Positions 7,305 through 17,918 of a stretch of DNA of 64,000 nt are shown piece after piece. Both the position numbers and the translations under genes were made by a program. The notes beneath the pieces are model-generated. The model saw only the letters and a list, made by a program, of their open reading frames with translations, was not told the origin of the DNA and made no database searches. Position 1 is the first letter of the stretch. Each line of letters opens with the position of its first letter. The stretch is from Gammaproteobacteria bacterium (GTDB lineage Bacteria > Pseudomonadota > Gammaproteobacteria > Pseudomonadales > Pseudohongiellaceae): NCBI GenBank assembly GCA_009844085.1, contig VYCF01000014.1, positions 1 through 64,000 on the forward strand. The letters are read 5' to 3'.

Positions 7305-9151
7305 AGCAGCACTCCCACCGCGATCAGGGCCACGAGCCCGGCGGCCATCGACAGCGCGTACCAGCGCAGATAACCGGTCTGGGTGCGCACGATCAGCAGA
7401 TGACCCGCCCGGCTGATAGCCGCCAGCATGTCGTAGAAGGCGTCAACGATGTCTTTCGCGTTGACCCGGGCCAGATACAGAAAGGGATTGACGAACAGCA
7501 AGTCGTACAGCCGGTCCATGCCCCAGCCGCTGTCCCAGAAACGGTGCAAGGCGCGGGAAGCCGGCAGCGACATGAGTTTCTCGACCGAGAATGTGCCCGA
7601 ACCGTAAAACAGGTAACTGATCCCGATGCCGATCAGCGGCAGCGCGATCATGACGCCATGCATGAAGGCGCTGATGTGATGCTCCTCATGTTCAGCGCCA
7701 TGACTGAAGACGGCGTCCAGCGGCACCGGAATCCAGCCGCCGAAAAGGGACAGCGCCATCAGGATGAACAGCGGCACTGCGATATTCAGGCCTTTCACTT
7801 CGATGGCGTCGTGATGCCCCCTGCTTTCGCCGAAAAACACCACGAAGAACAGGCGGAAGGTGTAAATCCCCGTGAAAAAGGCGCCGATGACCCCGCCGAG
7901 CCAAAGCCACAGCCCCTGTCCTTCGACTTCGAGCGCGGCGATCAGGATCTCGTCCTTGCTGAAATAGCCGGAAGTGTAGGGGAAGGCCGTCAGCGCGAGG
8001 CCGCCGATGAGAAAACACAGGAATCCGACCGGAAGCTGTTTGCGCTTCGCCCCCATGCGGAAGATGTCCTGTTCGTGATGCAGGCTGAGAATGACCGCGC
8101 CGGCGCCGAGGAAGAGCAGCGCCTTGAAAAAGGCGTGGGTCATCAGGTGGAAAATCGCTCCCGACCAGGCGCCGACGCCAAGGCCGAGAAACATGTAGCC
8201 GATCTGGGATACCGTCGAATACGCGAGAATCCGCTTGATGTCGTTCTGGGTCATGGCGGTGAATCCCGCCATCAGCAAGGTGATCAGCCCGACCCAGGCG
8301 ACGAGCAACTGAATGTCGGGCGCGAGTTCGAACAGCGTATGGGTGCGGGCGATCAGGTAAACGCCCGCCGTGACCATGGTGGCCGCGTGGATCAGGGCGC
8401 TGATCGGAGTCGGGCCCGCCATGGCGTCGGGAAGCCAGGTCTGCAAGGGCAACTGGGCCGATTTGCCGACCGCGCCGCCAAGCAGCAACAGCGCGGTAAT
8501 GGCGGGCAGAGTCGAGCCGATCGGCCATTCCGCCTCGGCCGCATGCAACATTTCCTGGATGTTCAGGGTGCCGAGTTGGGCGAACAGCAGGAACAGGCCG
8601 ATGGCCATGGCCGTATCGCCGACCCTGGTAACGACGAAGGCCTTGCGCGCGGCATAACCGTTGTACGGATCGTCGTACCAGAACCCGATCAGCAGGTAGC
8701 TGCACAGTCCGACGCCTTCCCAGCCCAGATACAGCAAGAGCAGATTATCGCCGAGCACGAGCAGCAGCATGGCGAAGACGAACAGGTTCATGTAGCAGAA
8801 AAAGCGGCTGAAGTCCGGGTCGTCGGCCATGTAGCCGGTGGAATAGACGTGGATCAGGAAGCCAACCCCGGTAATGACCAAAATCATCACCAGCGAGAGG
8901 CCGTCGAGATAGAGATTGACGCCGGGGTCAAAGCCGGCCACGGACATCCAGGTCCAGATGGGGACGGTATGGCTTTCGATTCCCGATTGCAGGAAGCTCA
9001 CGGCCACCAGCGCCGCCACGGCAAAGGACAGGCCGACGCTGCCGGCGCCGATCCAGCCCGCCGGACCCCTGGCAAGCTTGCCCTCGGTCAGGGCCAGGAT
9101 CAGAAATCCGAGCAGCGGAAATGTCGGCAACAGCCAGATCAGATCAAGCAC
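7301..9151 (-). CDS. nuoL: NADH-quinone oxidoreductase subunit L
   Basis: This is the distal and largest proton-pumping subunit of complex I (616 residues). Glu145 (GWEGVGLCSYLLIG) and Lys230 (GKSAQLPLQTWLPDAM) are the conserved channel charges. The C-terminal part carries the long amphipathic lateral-helix region and a last transmembrane helix, as expected for NuoL. The start is GTG, only 5 bases after the nuoK stop, with AAGGA close upstream. Confidence 0.96.
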   Translation of the reverse strand: MLDLIWLLPTFPLLGFLILALTEGKLARGPAGWIGAGSVGLSFAVAALVAVSFLQSGIESHTVPIWTWMSVAGFDPGVNLYLDGLSLVMILVITGVGFLIHVYSTGYMADDPDFSRFFCYMNLFVFAMLLLVLGDNLLLLYLGWEGVGLCSYLLIGFWYDDPYNGYAARKAFVVTRVGDTAMAIGLFLLFAQLGTLNIQEMLHAAEAEWPIGSTLPAITALLLLGGAVGKSAQLPLQTWLPDAMAGPTPISALIHAATMVTAGVYLIARTHTLFELAPDIQLLVAWVGLITLLMAGFTAMTQNDIKRILAYSTVSQIGYMFLGLGVGAWSGAIFHLMTHAFFKALLFLGAGAVILSLHHEQDIFRMGAKRKQLPVGFLCFLIGGLALTAFPYTSGYFSKDEILIAALEVEGQGLWLWLGGVIGAFFTGIYTFRLFFVVFFGESRGHHDAIEVKGLNIAVPLFILMALSLFGGWIPVPLDAVFSHGAEHEEHHISAFMHGVMIALPLIGIGISYLFYGSGTFSVEKLMSLPASRALHRFWDSGWGMDRLYDLLFVNPFLYLARVNAKDIVDAFYDMLAAISRAGHLLIVRTQTGYLRWYALSMAAGLVALIAVGVLL

Positions 9152-9156
9152 AGTCC

Positions 9157-9468
9157 TTATCCTTTCAACTCGCTGAGCACATTGATGTCGACGGTCTGGA
9201 AGCGCCGGTACATCTGAATGATCAGGCTGAGGCCGACGGCGACCTCGGCCGCGGCCAGGGTCAGGATCAGCAGGAACATGATCTGTCCGTCCGCCTGTTC
9301 CCAGCGCGAGCCGGCGACGATGAAGGCCAGCCCGCAGGCGTTGAGCATGACTTCCAGCGACATCAGCACGAATACGATATTGCGCCGGGTGAGAACGCCG
9401 ATCAGACCCAGCGAGAACAGGATTCCCGCCAGGATCAGTCCGTGTTCGACCGGAATCGCTCCCATCAT
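9157..9468 (-). CDS. nuoK: NADH-quinone oxidoreductase subunit K
   Basis: A small three-helix membrane subunit of complex I (103 residues; E. coli 100). It contains the two conserved intramembrane glutamates, Glu39 in SLEVMLNA and Glu75 in LAAAEVAVG. The ATG at 9468 overlaps the nuoJ TGA; a second ATG follows directly. A longer upstream extension of this frame would read through nuoJ and is not real. Confidence 0.95.
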   Translation of the reverse strand: MMGAIPVEHGLILAGILFSLGLIGVLTRRNIVFVLMSLEVMLNACGLAFIVAGSRWEQADGQIMFLLILTLAAAEVAVGLSLIIQMYRRFQTVDINVLSELKG

Positions 9469-9965
9469 TCGTCTCCCGCCTTCGGTTTCCGCGCCAGGTG
9501 GTAGGCGGTAATCAGTCCCGCCAGCAGCAGGATCGAGGCCAGTTCCACCGCCAGCACATAAGGCCCGAAGAGCCGCGTACCGACCGCCATGACGCCGACC
9601 TGTTCCGCTGCCGACATGCCTTCGACCCCGCTCAGCACGTAAAGCAATTGCCCCAGCAGCACGGCCGCGAGCAAGGCCGGCACAATCCAGCCGCGGCCCG
9701 CAAGCCAAGCCCGTTCCTGCTGCCGCGTACTCTGGCCGAGGTTGAGCATCATGATCACGAACAGGAACAGCACCATGATGGCGCCGGCATAGACGATGGC
9801 CTCGAGCATGGCCGCCAGCGGCGCGCCGAGCACATAGAAGATCACCGCCACCGCAAGCAGCGAAAGAATCAGATAAATCAGCGCGTGGACGATATTGGTC
9901 TGCACGATGACGCCGATGGTGGCGATCACGGCGACGGCAGCGGCGAGATAGAACAGCAGCATCAT
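9465..9965 (-). CDS. nuoJ: NADH-quinone oxidoreductase subunit J
   Basis: A membrane subunit of complex I with five predicted helices, 166 residues. The conserved third helix is clear ([20 protein letters not shown]), including the tyrosine that lines the proton path next to NuoK and NuoA. The start at 9965 overlaps the nuoI stop in ATGA, and a second in-frame ATG follows at once. The same frame stays open upstream through nuoI, which is a shadow. Confidence 0.94.
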   Translation of the reverse strand: MMLLFYLAAAVAVIATIGVIVQTNIVHALIYLILSLLAVAVIFYVLGAPLAAMLEAIVYAGAIMVLFLFVIMMLNLGQSTRQQERAWLAGRGWIVPALLAAVLLGQLLYVLSGVEGMSAAEQVGVMAVGTRLFGPYVLAVELASILLLAGLITAYHLARKPKAGDE

Positions 9966-10501
9966 GGCAGCAGGCTCCTGACGTCCACGGGTTCCGCTTC
10001 GTTGAGCGCTTCGCCCTTGTCCTTGCCGGCGACCTGCTTGCCCGCCACGCGATAGAAATTGTAGTCGTGATATTTGCCGACGCCGTCGATCAGCAGATCT
10101 TCCTTCTCCCAGACCATGTCCTGGCGCACGTATTCGGCCATTTCGAAATCCGGCGTCAATTGAATGGCGTTGGTGGGACAGGCCTCTTCGCAGAATCCGC
10201 ACATGATGCAGCGGGAAAAATTGATGCGAAAGAACTCCGGGTACCAGCGGCCGTCCTCGGTTTCCGCCTTCTGCAAGGCGATGCAGTCTACCGGACAGGC
10301 CACCGCGCAGAGATTGCAGGCCACGCAACGTTCCTCGCCGTCGGGGTCGCGGCTGAGAATGATGCGGCCGCGCCAGCGCGGAAACATGTATGGCTGCTCG
10401 TCGGGGTATTGCACGGTGTCCGCCTTGACGAACAACTTGCGGAATACGCCCCACAAGGTGACCGCCTGACTGAGCAGCGTGTCCTTAATCAATCTGAACA
10501 T
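9962..10501 (-). CDS. nuoI: NADH-quinone oxidoreductase subunit I
   Basis: A peripheral-arm subunit of complex I, 179 residues. It binds two [4Fe-4S] clusters (N6a and N6b) through [15 protein letters not shown] and [15 protein letters not shown], the classic double ferredoxin motif, passing electrons from NuoG to NuoB. An N-terminal amphipathic segment precedes the [16 protein letters not shown] stretch typical of NuoI. Confidence 0.96.
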   Translation of the reverse strand: MFRLIKDTLLSQAVTLWGVFRKLFVKADTVQYPDEQPYMFPRWRGRIILSRDPDGEERCVACNLCAVACPVDCIALQKAETEDGRWYPEFFRINFSRCIMCGFCEEACPTNAIQLTPDFEMAEYVRQDMVWEKEDLLIDGVGKYHDYNFYRVAGKQVAGKDKGEALNEAEPVDVRSLLP

Positions 10502-10517
10502 GCGCCTTCCCCTCCCC

Positions 10518-11489
10518 CTACATCGTGGCTGTTGTTGAAACCAGGACTACCGCGCCGGTGACCAGCAGGTTCAGCAGCGACAGCGGCAGCAGGAAAAGCC
10601 AGCCGTAGCTCATGAGCTGGTCATAACGCGGCCGCGGCAGCGCCGCGCGCATCAGGATGAAAAACATGATGAAGAATCCGGCCTTGAGCGAGAACCAGAC
10701 GATCGGCGGCAGAAACGCCGGTCCCAGCCAGCCGCCGAAAAACAGCACGGTGATCAGCGAGGATATGAGCACCAGGCCAAGATATTCGCCGACGAAAAAC
10801 ATGCCGAACTTCATGCCGGAATATTCGGTGTGATAGCCCGCGCAGATTTCCTGTTCGGCCTCGGGAATGTCGAAAGGCAGCCGGTGGCTCTCGGCGACGC
10901 CGGCGATCAGGAAGATGAGAAAACCGATGAACTGTGGAACGATGTACCAGCCGTCGGCCTGGGTTTCGACGATCTCGCGCAAATTGAAGCTGCCCGCCAG
11001 CACTACCACGCCAAGCAGCGAGATGCCCATGAAGACTTCGTAGCTGACCATCTGCGCCGCCGCGCGCAGACTGCCGAGCAAGGCGTACTTGTTGTTCGAC
11101 GAAAGGCCGCCCAACATCACGCTATAAGCGCCGAGCGAGGCCATCGCCAGCACGAACAGCACGCCGACGTTCGAATCGATGACGCCGACTTCGGGCGTGA
11201 AAGGGATCACCGCGAAACTCATCAATACGACGATCATGATGATCGCCGGCGCGAGCACGAAGGTGAGCCGGTCGGCGAACGGCGGCACCCAATCTTCCTT
11301 GGTGAAGATCTTGATCATGTCGGCGACGACCTGCATGATGCCGAACCAGCCCACGCGGTTCGGCCCGAGGCGTTCCTGCCAGAAACTCAGCATCCGCCGC
11401 TCGACCCAGATCAGCAAGGCGGCGAGCACGATCACCGCCAGCAGAATGCTGGCGATGCTCAAAGCCGATCCGACCGCGAAAGTAAACAT
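10518..11489 (-). CDS. nuoH: NADH-quinone oxidoreductase subunit H
   Basis: A membrane subunit that forms the quinone-entry region and the joint between peripheral and membrane arms (323 residues, about 8 helices). Family hallmarks are [19 protein letters not shown], the [11 protein letters not shown] loop and the acidic [20 protein letters not shown] loop. Its ATG is three bases from the nuoG stop. Confidence 0.96.
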   Translation of the reverse strand: MFTFAVGSALSIASILLAVIVLAALLIWVERRMLSFWQERLGPNRVGWFGIMQVVADMIKIFTKEDWVPPFADRLTFVLAPAIIMIVVLMSFAVIPFTPEVGVIDSNVGVLFVLAMASLGAYSVMLGGLSSNNKYALLGSLRAAAQMVSYEVFMGISLLGVVVLAGSFNLREIVETQADGWYIVPQFIGFLIFLIAGVAESHRLPFDIPEAEQEICAGYHTEYSGMKFGMFFVGEYLGLVLISSLITVLFFGGWLGPAFLPPIVWFSLKAGFFIMFFILMRAALPRPRYDQLMSYGWLFLLPLSLLNLLVTGAVVLVSTTATM

Positions 11490-11492
11490 CGC

Positions 11493-14246
11493 CTATCGCT
11501 CCTCTCGCATCCGGACCAGATCGGAAACGATCAGTTCGCCGAGGCCGCGGCCCTCAGGAGCGTCCGCCGGCGCCAACTCAACTTGACTACCGAGGCCGTG
11601 ATAATCGATTTCCGCGTCGCCGACATGCAAGGCCGCCGCGCCGGGACTCATTTGCGTGCGAATGCATGTCAGCGCGATCGCTTCAATGCCTCCACCGCTC
11701 AGCCTTACGCCCCGACCCTGTTGCAGACCGTGCCGCTCCGCGTCCGCCGGTGAAACAGCCAGGTAGGCGTCGGTCATGCGCGCGCGTATCGCCTCGCTGC
11801 GCGAGGACAGTTCCTCGCTGCCGAATATCTGGAAGGCCGGCAGCAATTCTAGGCCGCCGCCGTCTCCGTTGGCCGGAACAGGCTTGAATTCGCCGCCCTC
11901 CGATTTCTTCTCCAGCAATAACGTGCCGCCATGGCCCTGGCGCAGGGGGCCGTTGATCTCGTCCTGAAACTTGCTGATGCTCTGGTTGGAATTCCATTGC
12001 GGAGCCCAGGACGAGGCCAGAATCGTCGCATCGCGCCGGGGCGGGATTCCTTCCATCGAAAACGCCAGCGCGGACTCGGGATCCTGCGCCTGCTTCGGTT
12101 CGTGCACGTTCAGATTCGCCTTCATCGCGGTCCTGCCGCTATAGCGTTCGGACTGGCGCGGCACCTTGATGCCGCTGGGCAAATTCGATGTGTCGGGCAA
12201 TACTTCGCCCAGTTTCGCGAATGCCGCAACCGAACCCGCGCAGTCGAGCAGCGCCTGGCGGAAATGCTCGAAATCCCCGGTCCACTGCCAGGCCGGGCAC
12301 GCCGCGCCATGGTTGCGATGCACCTGGTAGGCGAGTTGCGCCCTGCCCTCGTAATTCACATAACTTGTCTGCTGTTCGGAGAACGCGGTGACGGGAAGGA
12401 CGAGATCCGCTTTCGCCGTCGTTCGGTTGGGCAGCAGATCGAGCACGGCGGTCTTCCGGGCGGCGTCCAGGGCTGCGTCGACCTGGGCGTGGGGGGCGCG
12501 GCGGTATAGATCATTCTCGAGCACGATGACATTGGCCGTCTCGCCGGAACTCAATTTGCGCAAGGCTTCGCCAAGACTGTTTTCCTGCCGGGTCATCAGG
12601 TGCAGGTGCAGGCCCATGCTGTTGACTTCGGCCGTCAGCAGGCAGAGGTCTACTGGCGCCGCGGTTCCCCCATGGTTTTCATGAACAGCGCGGCGCTTTT
12701 GCAAAGCTCCGGCGATGTTGGCCGCGGCCTTGATCAGATCGATATTGCCGCTGCTCGTCCCGGCGACGATCAGCGGCCTGCGCGCCGCGAGCAATTGTCC
12801 GGCGACCCGCTCCAGCGCTTCGTGGCTTTTTGCGGTTCGCGGCGCGGATGCGTCAAGCCGACCGGCCAGTTCAATAGCGTTCCGCACGAGCCCCGAAGGC
12901 GTGTCGATGACACGATCCGAAGCCACATCGTCGAGCCTGGTTGCGCCACAGGCGAATATGCAAAGCGGACTGCGTTCCTGTTGGGCAAGTTCGCGCACCG
13001 CGGCGTCCTGCCAGCGTGGAATATTGGCGCCGTCGGCCAGTTCCAGCGCCTTGTTGTGTACCGACTGGCGCAGGGCAAGTGCGATGCGCGGCGCTGTATT
13101 CGTGACGTCTTCGCCAAGTACGAGCACAGCGTCGGCCTGCTCGATCTCCCGGATCGAAGGATTGTAGAAACGCGGATCGCCCGCGAGTTCTGCGGCCAGT
13201 TGCATGCAGGCGTGTTCGGCGTCGGAATAGCCGGCATGGAAATTCTCTTCGCCGACCAGCTTGCGCAAGGCGAAGTTGGCTTCGTTTCCGGCGCGCGGCG
13301 AGCCTATTCCTATAGCGTTGCCCGCGATCTCGCGCAACTGCCGCCCCGCCGCTTCCGCGTCGAGTTCATTGCCCGCGCCGTCGAGCGGAGTTGCAAGGCG
13401 CGCGGCGTCGTTCACATAGCCCGTGCCGAAGCGGCCGCGGTCGCAAATGAAATAGCCGTTCAACTCGCTGTGATAGCGATTGACGACGCGGCGCAATTCC
13501 CCGTAGCGCTCGCCCGGCGTGATGTTGCAGCCCACGCCGCAGCCGGTACAGATCGAAGGCGCGGTCTGCAGGTCCCATTTGCGCGTGTAGTTCTCGCTGA
13601 AAACCTTGTCGGTGAAGACCCCGGTAGGACATACCTCGACCAGGTTGCCGCTGAATTCGCTTTCCAGCGTGCCGTCGCGGTGCCGTCCGAAATAGGTGAA
13701 ATGATGCGAGGCCTGGGCTGAGAGATCTTCCCCGCCGGCGTATTCGTTATAGAAACGCACGCAGCGATAACAGGTGATGCAGCGATTCATCTCGTGATTG
13801 ATGAAAGGGCCGAGATACTGGTTGCGGTGCGTGACCTTCTTCTTGTCGTAGCGGCGGTAGTTGTGGCCCGACATCAGGGTCATGTCCTGCAGATGGCATT
13901 CGCCGCCTTCCTCGCAAACCGGGCAGTCGTGAGGATGGCTGATCATCAGGCTTTCGATGACGCCGGCCCGGAAGGCCTTCGCCTCGGCATCTTCGATGGA
14001 AATCCTCGCGCCTGGCTGCACCGGGGTCATGCACGCCATGGTCATCAAGCCGGCGCTGTCTTCTGCGTCGCGATATTGCTTGACCGCACATTGGCGGCAG
14101 GCGCCCACCGAGCCCATGCAGGGATGCCAGCAGAAATACGGCAGGTCCATGCCCAGCGTCAGGCATTCCTGCAACAGGTTGCTGCCGGCGTTCACCTCGT
14201 AGGTGACGCCGTCTATCGTGATTTCCACTTTTGCCTTTTCTGTCAT
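11493..14246 (-). CDS. nuoG: NADH-quinone oxidoreductase subunit G
   Basis: This is the large iron-sulfur subunit of complex I (917 residues; E. coli about 908). From the N-terminus it has the [2Fe-2S] ligands (CWHPCMGSVGACRQCAV), the His-Cys motif (SHPHDCPVCEEGGECHL), the N4/N5 region (CITCYRCVRFYNEYAG, CPTGVFTDK) and the extra N7 site (CTGCGVGCN with the fourth Cys in YFICDRG). A long molybdopterin-oxidoreductase-like domain follows. I chose the ATG at 14246 because the protein then begins directly with TEKAKVEITIDG; the upstream extension overlaps nuoF and is shadow. Confidence 0.95.
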   Translation of the reverse strand: MTEKAKVEITIDGVTYEVNAGSNLLQECLTLGMDLPYFCWHPCMGSVGACRQCAVKQYRDAEDSAGLMTMACMTPVQPGARISIEDAEAKAFRAGVIESLMISHPHDCPVCEEGGECHLQDMTLMSGHNYRRYDKKKVTHRNQYLGPFINHEMNRCITCYRCVRFYNEYAGGEDLSAQASHHFTYFGRHRDGTLESEFSGNLVEVCPTGVFTDKVFSENYTRKWDLQTAPSICTGCGVGCNITPGERYGELRRVVNRYHSELNGYFICDRGRFGTGYVNDAARLATPLDGAGNELDAEAAGRQLREIAGNAIGIGSPRAGNEANFALRKLVGEENFHAGYSDAEHACMQLAAELAGDPRFYNPSIREIEQADAVLVLGEDVTNTAPRIALALRQSVHNKALELADGANIPRWQDAAVRELAQQERSPLCIFACGATRLDDVASDRVIDTPSGLVRNAIELAGRLDASAPRTAKSHEALERVAGQLLAARRPLIVAGTSSGNIDLIKAAANIAGALQKRRAVHENHGGTAAPVDLCLLTAEVNSMGLHLHLMTRQENSLGEALRKLSSGETANVIVLENDLYRRAPHAQVDAALDAARKTAVLDLLPNRTTAKADLVLPVTAFSEQQTSYVNYEGRAQLAYQVHRNHGAACPAWQWTGDFEHFRQALLDCAGSVAAFAKLGEVLPDTSNLPSGIKVPRQSERYSGRTAMKANLNVHEPKQAQDPESALAFSMEGIPPRRDATILASSWAPQWNSNQSISKFQDEINGPLRQGHGGTLLLEKKSEGGEFKPVPANGDGGGLELLPAFQIFGSEELSSRSEAIRARMTDAYLAVSPADAERHGLQQGRGVRLSGGGIEAIALTCIRTQMSPGAAALHVGDAEIDYHGLGSQVELAPADAPEGRGLGELIVSDLVRMREER

Positions 14247-14259
14247 TTCTTGCCAGTCA

Positions 14260-15540
14260 CTAATTCTTGTACGGACACCGTTTCTCCGTGATATGCCGTT
14301 CAAAATCCTCGCGGAAGTAGCGCAGGCCGCTGCCCAGGGGCGCGGTGGCGCCGGGCGCGAGGGCGCAGAAAGTCTTGCCGGGGCCCATGTAGTCCACGTG
14401 TTCTTCGAGTATCGCAAGGTCCCGGTGCGTGCCGTTGCCGCGCTCGAATTCGCGGAAGATCTCATCGACCCAGGGCAATCCGTCGCGGCATGGCGTGCAA
14501 TAACCGCAGGACTCGTGGGAGAAGAACGTCATCAGGTTGCCGATCATGCCCACCGGGCAGGTCTTGTCGTCGAGCAGGATCAAGGTGCCGGTGGCGAGCC
14601 TGCTGCCGGCCCCGGCGATATCGTCGTAATCGAGATTCAGGTCGAGATGCTCCGGCAGCATGAAATCCGTGGAGCCGCCGCCGGGCAGGAAACCTTTCAG
14701 TTTCAGGCCGTCGCGCATCCCGCCGCCATAGACTTCGAGCAGTTCGCGGATCGGCGTGCCCAGGGGCAGCTCCCAGCAGCCGGGCGTGCGCGCCTTGCCG
14801 CTGATGCCGAACAGCTTGGTGCCGTGATCGTTGCCCTTCGTCAGGCTGCGATACCAGTCGATGCCCCAGGCGAGGATGCCGGGCAGATTGCAGATTGTCT
14901 CCACGTTATTGACGATTGTCGGCTTGCCCCAGAGACCGCTGACCTGGGGAAAAGGCGGCTTGGCGCGCGGATTGGCGCGCTTGCCTTCGAGCGCGTTGAG
15001 CAGCGCGGTCTCTTCGCCGCAGATATAACGGCCGGCGCTGGTATGCATGATGATGTCGAGATCGAAGCCGGTGTCGAGGATATTGCGGCCGAGATAGCCT
15101 CGTTCGTAAGCTTCCGCCAGCGCCTTGCGCAGGATGCGTTCCGAATCGGTGTATTCGCCGCGCAGGAAGATATAGGCCTTGCTCGCCTGGATCGCGTAGG
15201 AGGCGATGATCATGCCTTCCAGGAGCAGATGCGGATCGCCTTCCATCAGCAGGCGGTCCTTGAAGGTGCCCGGCTCCATTTCGTCGGCGTTGACGACGAA
15301 GTATTTCTGTTTCGGCGCCTTCTCTCCCATGGGCACGAAACTCCATTTCAGGCCGGTGGGAAAGCCCGCCCCGCCGCGGCCCTTCAGGCCCGATTCCTTG
15401 ACCAGGTCGAGCACGTCGGCCGGCTCGAGGCCGCGGGCGATCGCGTGCAGGCCGTGATAACCGCCGGTCGCCTCGTAGGCGCCCAGATCCAGCGGCGGAC
15501 GCGAGAAGTCGATGTTCCTGGTCAGGGGATTGCCAACCAC
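14260..15540 (-). CDS. nuoF: NADH-quinone oxidoreductase subunit F
   Basis: The NADH-oxidising subunit of complex I (426 residues). It binds FMN and NADH through GRGGAGFPTGLKW and the downstream Rossmann-like fold. It ligates cluster N3 through ESCGYCTPCRDG plus a fourth cysteine in GKTFCALAPGA. The start is a GTG two bases after the nuoE stop, again suggesting coupled translation. Confidence 0.96.
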   Translation of the reverse strand: MVGNPLTRNIDFSRPPLDLGAYEATGGYHGLHAIARGLEPADVLDLVKESGLKGRGGAGFPTGLKWSFVPMGEKAPKQKYFVVNADEMEPGTFKDRLLMEGDPHLLLEGMIIASYAIQASKAYIFLRGEYTDSERILRKALAEAYERGYLGRNILDTGFDLDIIMHTSAGRYICGEETALLNALEGKRANPRAKPPFPQVSGLWGKPTIVNNVETICNLPGILAWGIDWYRSLTKGNDHGTKLFGISGKARTPGCWELPLGTPIRELLEVYGGGMRDGLKLKGFLPGGGSTDFMLPEHLDLNLDYDDIAGAGSRLATGTLILLDDKTCPVGMIGNLMTFFSHESCGYCTPCRDGLPWVDEIFREFERGNGTHRDLAILEEHVDYMGPGKTFCALAPGATAPLGSGLRYFREDFERHITEKRCPYKN

Positions 15541-15542
15541 GA

Positions 15543-16070
15543 TCAGTCCCGCCCTTTCCGATAGCGCGCGAAAATCTCGCCGAGATTTTTTTCGTCCAGA
15601 TTTCGATGCTGATCCGGCCCCACCATCATTACCGGCGCCCGGTCGCAGTCGCCGAGGCAGGGAACCGGGATCAAGGTGAATTCGCCGTCTTCGCTGGTTT
15701 CGCCGTAATCGATGCCGAGTTCGCCGGAAATCTTTTCCTTGACCTCATCGCAACCCATGATCCAGCAACTGACGCTTTTGCAATACAGAATCACGTTCCT
15801 GCCGACAGGCTGACGGTAGATCAGGTTGAAAAAGGTCGCCACGCCTTCGAGTTCCGCCACCGGCAGACCGAGATATTCGGCGACGGCGAACAGCGATTCG
15901 TCGGAAACCCAGCCGCGATGCTTCTGCACGATTTTCAAGGCTTCCAGGCCCACGGCGCGAGTGTCCGGATATAGCGTGCGCTCGTGCTCGATTTCGGCGA
16001 TTTCCTCTTCATTCAGGTAATCCGCCGGCAAGGCCGTCGAGGCGATCAATCGTTCACTCATGCTGCTCAT
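15543..16070 (-). CDS. nuoE: NADH-quinone oxidoreductase subunit E
   Basis: A thioredoxin-like subunit (175 residues) that binds the [2Fe-2S] cluster N1a through Cys97, Cys102, Cys138 and Cys142 (YCKSVSC and CLGDC motifs). The preceding GVATFFNLIYRQPVGRNVI segment is characteristic. The ATG at 16070 was preferred; an ATG three codons on is an alternative. The frame stays open upstream through nuoCD, but that part is shadow. Confidence 0.95.
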   Translation of the reverse strand: MSSMSERLIASTALPADYLNEEEIAEIEHERTLYPDTRAVGLEALKIVQKHRGWVSDESLFAVAEYLGLPVAELEGVATFFNLIYRQPVGRNVILYCKSVSCWIMGCDEVKEKISGELGIDYGETSEDGEFTLIPVPCLGDCDRAPVMMVGPDQHRNLDEKNLGEIFARYRKGRD

Positions 16071-16102
16071 CGGAATTCGCTCACTTGTTTCAACCCCTGG
16101 CC

Positions 16103-17887
16103 CTAGCGGTCCACGTCGGCCATGACGAAATCGATGCTGGCGATGATCGCGATCAGGTCGGCGACCATGAAGCCGTTGCTGATATGCGGAATCATCTGCA
16201 AATGGGGGAAGGACGGCGTACGTATTCGCGTGCGATAGGAACCGCCGCTGCCGTCGCTTACCAGGTAATAGCTGTTGATGCCCTTGGTCGCTTCTATCGA
16301 TACGGTGACTTCGTTTGGCGGAATCACCGGCCCCCAGCTTACGCTGAGGAAGTGGTTGATCAGGGTTTCGATGTCGCGCAGGGTTTCTTCCCTGCGCGGC
16401 GGCGTGGTCAGCGGATGGTCGGCCTTGTAATGGCCGCCGGGCATGTTGTCGAGGCATTGCTTGATGATGCGCAGGCTCTGCCGCATTTCCTCGACCCGCA
16501 CCGCGCAGCGGTCGTAGCAATCGCCGTTGACGGCTATGGGCACGTCGAATTCGAAATCGTCATAGCCGGCATAGGGCCGCTGCTTGCGGAAGTCCCATTC
16601 CAGGCCCGTGGCGCGCAGGCCGGCGCCGGTGACGCCCCAGTCGAAAGCCTCCTGCGTATCGTAGACGCCGACGCCCTGGGTGCGCCGCTTGAGGATGCCG
16701 TTGTTGAGCACCATGCTGTCGTATTCGTCGATCCGCGGCGGCATGAATTCGAGCAGTTCGCGCACGCGCATGTCCCATCCTTCGGGCAGGTCCTGGGCCA
16801 CGCCGCCGATGCGGAACCAGCCCGGATGCATGCGCGCGCCGCAGATCGACTCGATGATGTTGAAGATGCGTTCACGCTCGACGAACATGTAGAAGATCGG
16901 CGAAAGCTGGCCCACGTCCTGGGCAAATGTGCCATAGAACAGCAAGTGGCTGCAGATGCGGAACATCTCGGCCAGCATGATGCGGATCACCCTGGCGCGC
17001 TCGGGCACTTCGATGCCCGCCATTTTCTCGACCGCCATCACGTAAGGCAGGTTGTTCATCACGCCGCCGAGGTAATCGATGCGGTCGGTGTAGGGAATGA
17101 AGGTGTGCCAGGACTGCCGTTCGGCCATCTTTTCCGCACCGCGGTGGTGGTAGCCGATATCCGGCACCGCGTCGAAGAGAATCTCCCCGTCGAGTTGCAG
17201 CGCGATGCGAAAAGCGCCATGGACGCTGGGGTGGTTGGGACCGAGATTGAGAAACATGAATTCCGAATCTTCGGACTTTCGTTTCATGCCCCATTGTTCG
17301 GGATTGAACAGCAGGGCATCCTGCTCGTAGCCCGCCTGGTCGTCATCGAGCGAATACGGGTCCATTTCCGTCGCCCGGGCCGGATGTTCCTTGCGCAGGG
17401 GGTGGCCTTCCCAGGTCGGCGGCAGGATCAGCCGGTAGAGGTTCGGATGGCCTTCGAAATTGATGGCGAACATGTCCCAGGCTTCGCGCTCGTACCAGTT
17501 CGCTGCGGGCCAGAGCCCGGTCACGGTCGGAATGTTCAGGTCCGCGTCCATCAGCGGGACCTTGACGCGGAAATCGCAATTGCCGGAAAAGGACATCAGG
17601 TGGTAGACGACGGTGAATTCGCTCGGCGGCTGTGATTCGCGATGGGTACGCATGCGCTCGTCGATGGCGGTCAGGTCGAACAGCATCTCGAAGCGGGGCC
17701 CGCCGGTTGCAGTTCCATTGCGCAATTCGCGCAGGAACTCCACCACGTCGCCGCGGTCTACCCAGGCGGTCGGAATGCCGTCACAGGTGAATTGCTCGGC
17801 GAGAATGCGGCCGGCGAATTTCGCCTGCAATTCAGCCGGAATCAGGCTGGCTGCGGCTGTCGGGCTGGTTGCGGTCGCGACTGTCAT
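16103..17887 (-). CDS. nuoC: NADH-quinone oxidoreductase fused subunits C and D
   Basis: A fused NuoC-NuoD protein of 594 residues, as in E. coli (about 596). The NuoC-like part covers about residues 1-190 ([26 protein letters not shown]). The NuoD part starts near residue 207 with [18 protein letters not shown]. It contains the quinone-pocket His and Tyr in the HPSVHG and PYTDRIDYL segments and ends with [10 protein letters not shown]. The fusion supports assignment to gammaproteobacteria. Confidence 0.96.
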   Translation of the reverse strand: MTVATATSPTAAASLIPAELQAKFAGRILAEQFTCDGIPTAWVDRGDVVEFLRELRNGTATGGPRFEMLFDLTAIDERMRTHRESQPPSEFTVVYHLMSFSGNCDFRVKVPLMDADLNIPTVTGLWPAANWYEREAWDMFAINFEGHPNLYRLILPPTWEGHPLRKEHPARATEMDPYSLDDDQAGYEQDALLFNPEQWGMKRKSEDSEFMFLNLGPNHPSVHGAFRIALQLDGEILFDAVPDIGYHHRGAEKMAERQSWHTFIPYTDRIDYLGGVMNNLPYVMAVEKMAGIEVPERARVIRIMLAEMFRICSHLLFYGTFAQDVGQLSPIFYMFVERERIFNIIESICGARMHPGWFRIGGVAQDLPEGWDMRVRELLEFMPPRIDEYDSMVLNNGILKRRTQGVGVYDTQEAFDWGVTGAGLRATGLEWDFRKQRPYAGYDDFEFDVPIAVNGDCYDRCAVRVEEMRQSLRIIKQCLDNMPGGHYKADHPLTTPPRREETLRDIETLINHFLSVSWGPVIPPNEVTVSIEATKGINSYYLVSDGSGGSYRTRIRTPSFPHLQMIPHISNGFMVADLIAIIASIDFVMADVDR

Positions 17888-17918
17888 GTCGTTGACTGTT
17901 CCGTTTCCCTTCCTGGTT

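Noticed and set aside
5799-9217. Long plus-strand open frames opposite nuoM and nuoL (461 and 605 codons)
   Set aside because: Their translations are rich in Gln, His, Arg, Asp and Glu without domain motifs; they mirror the real membrane genes on the minus strand.
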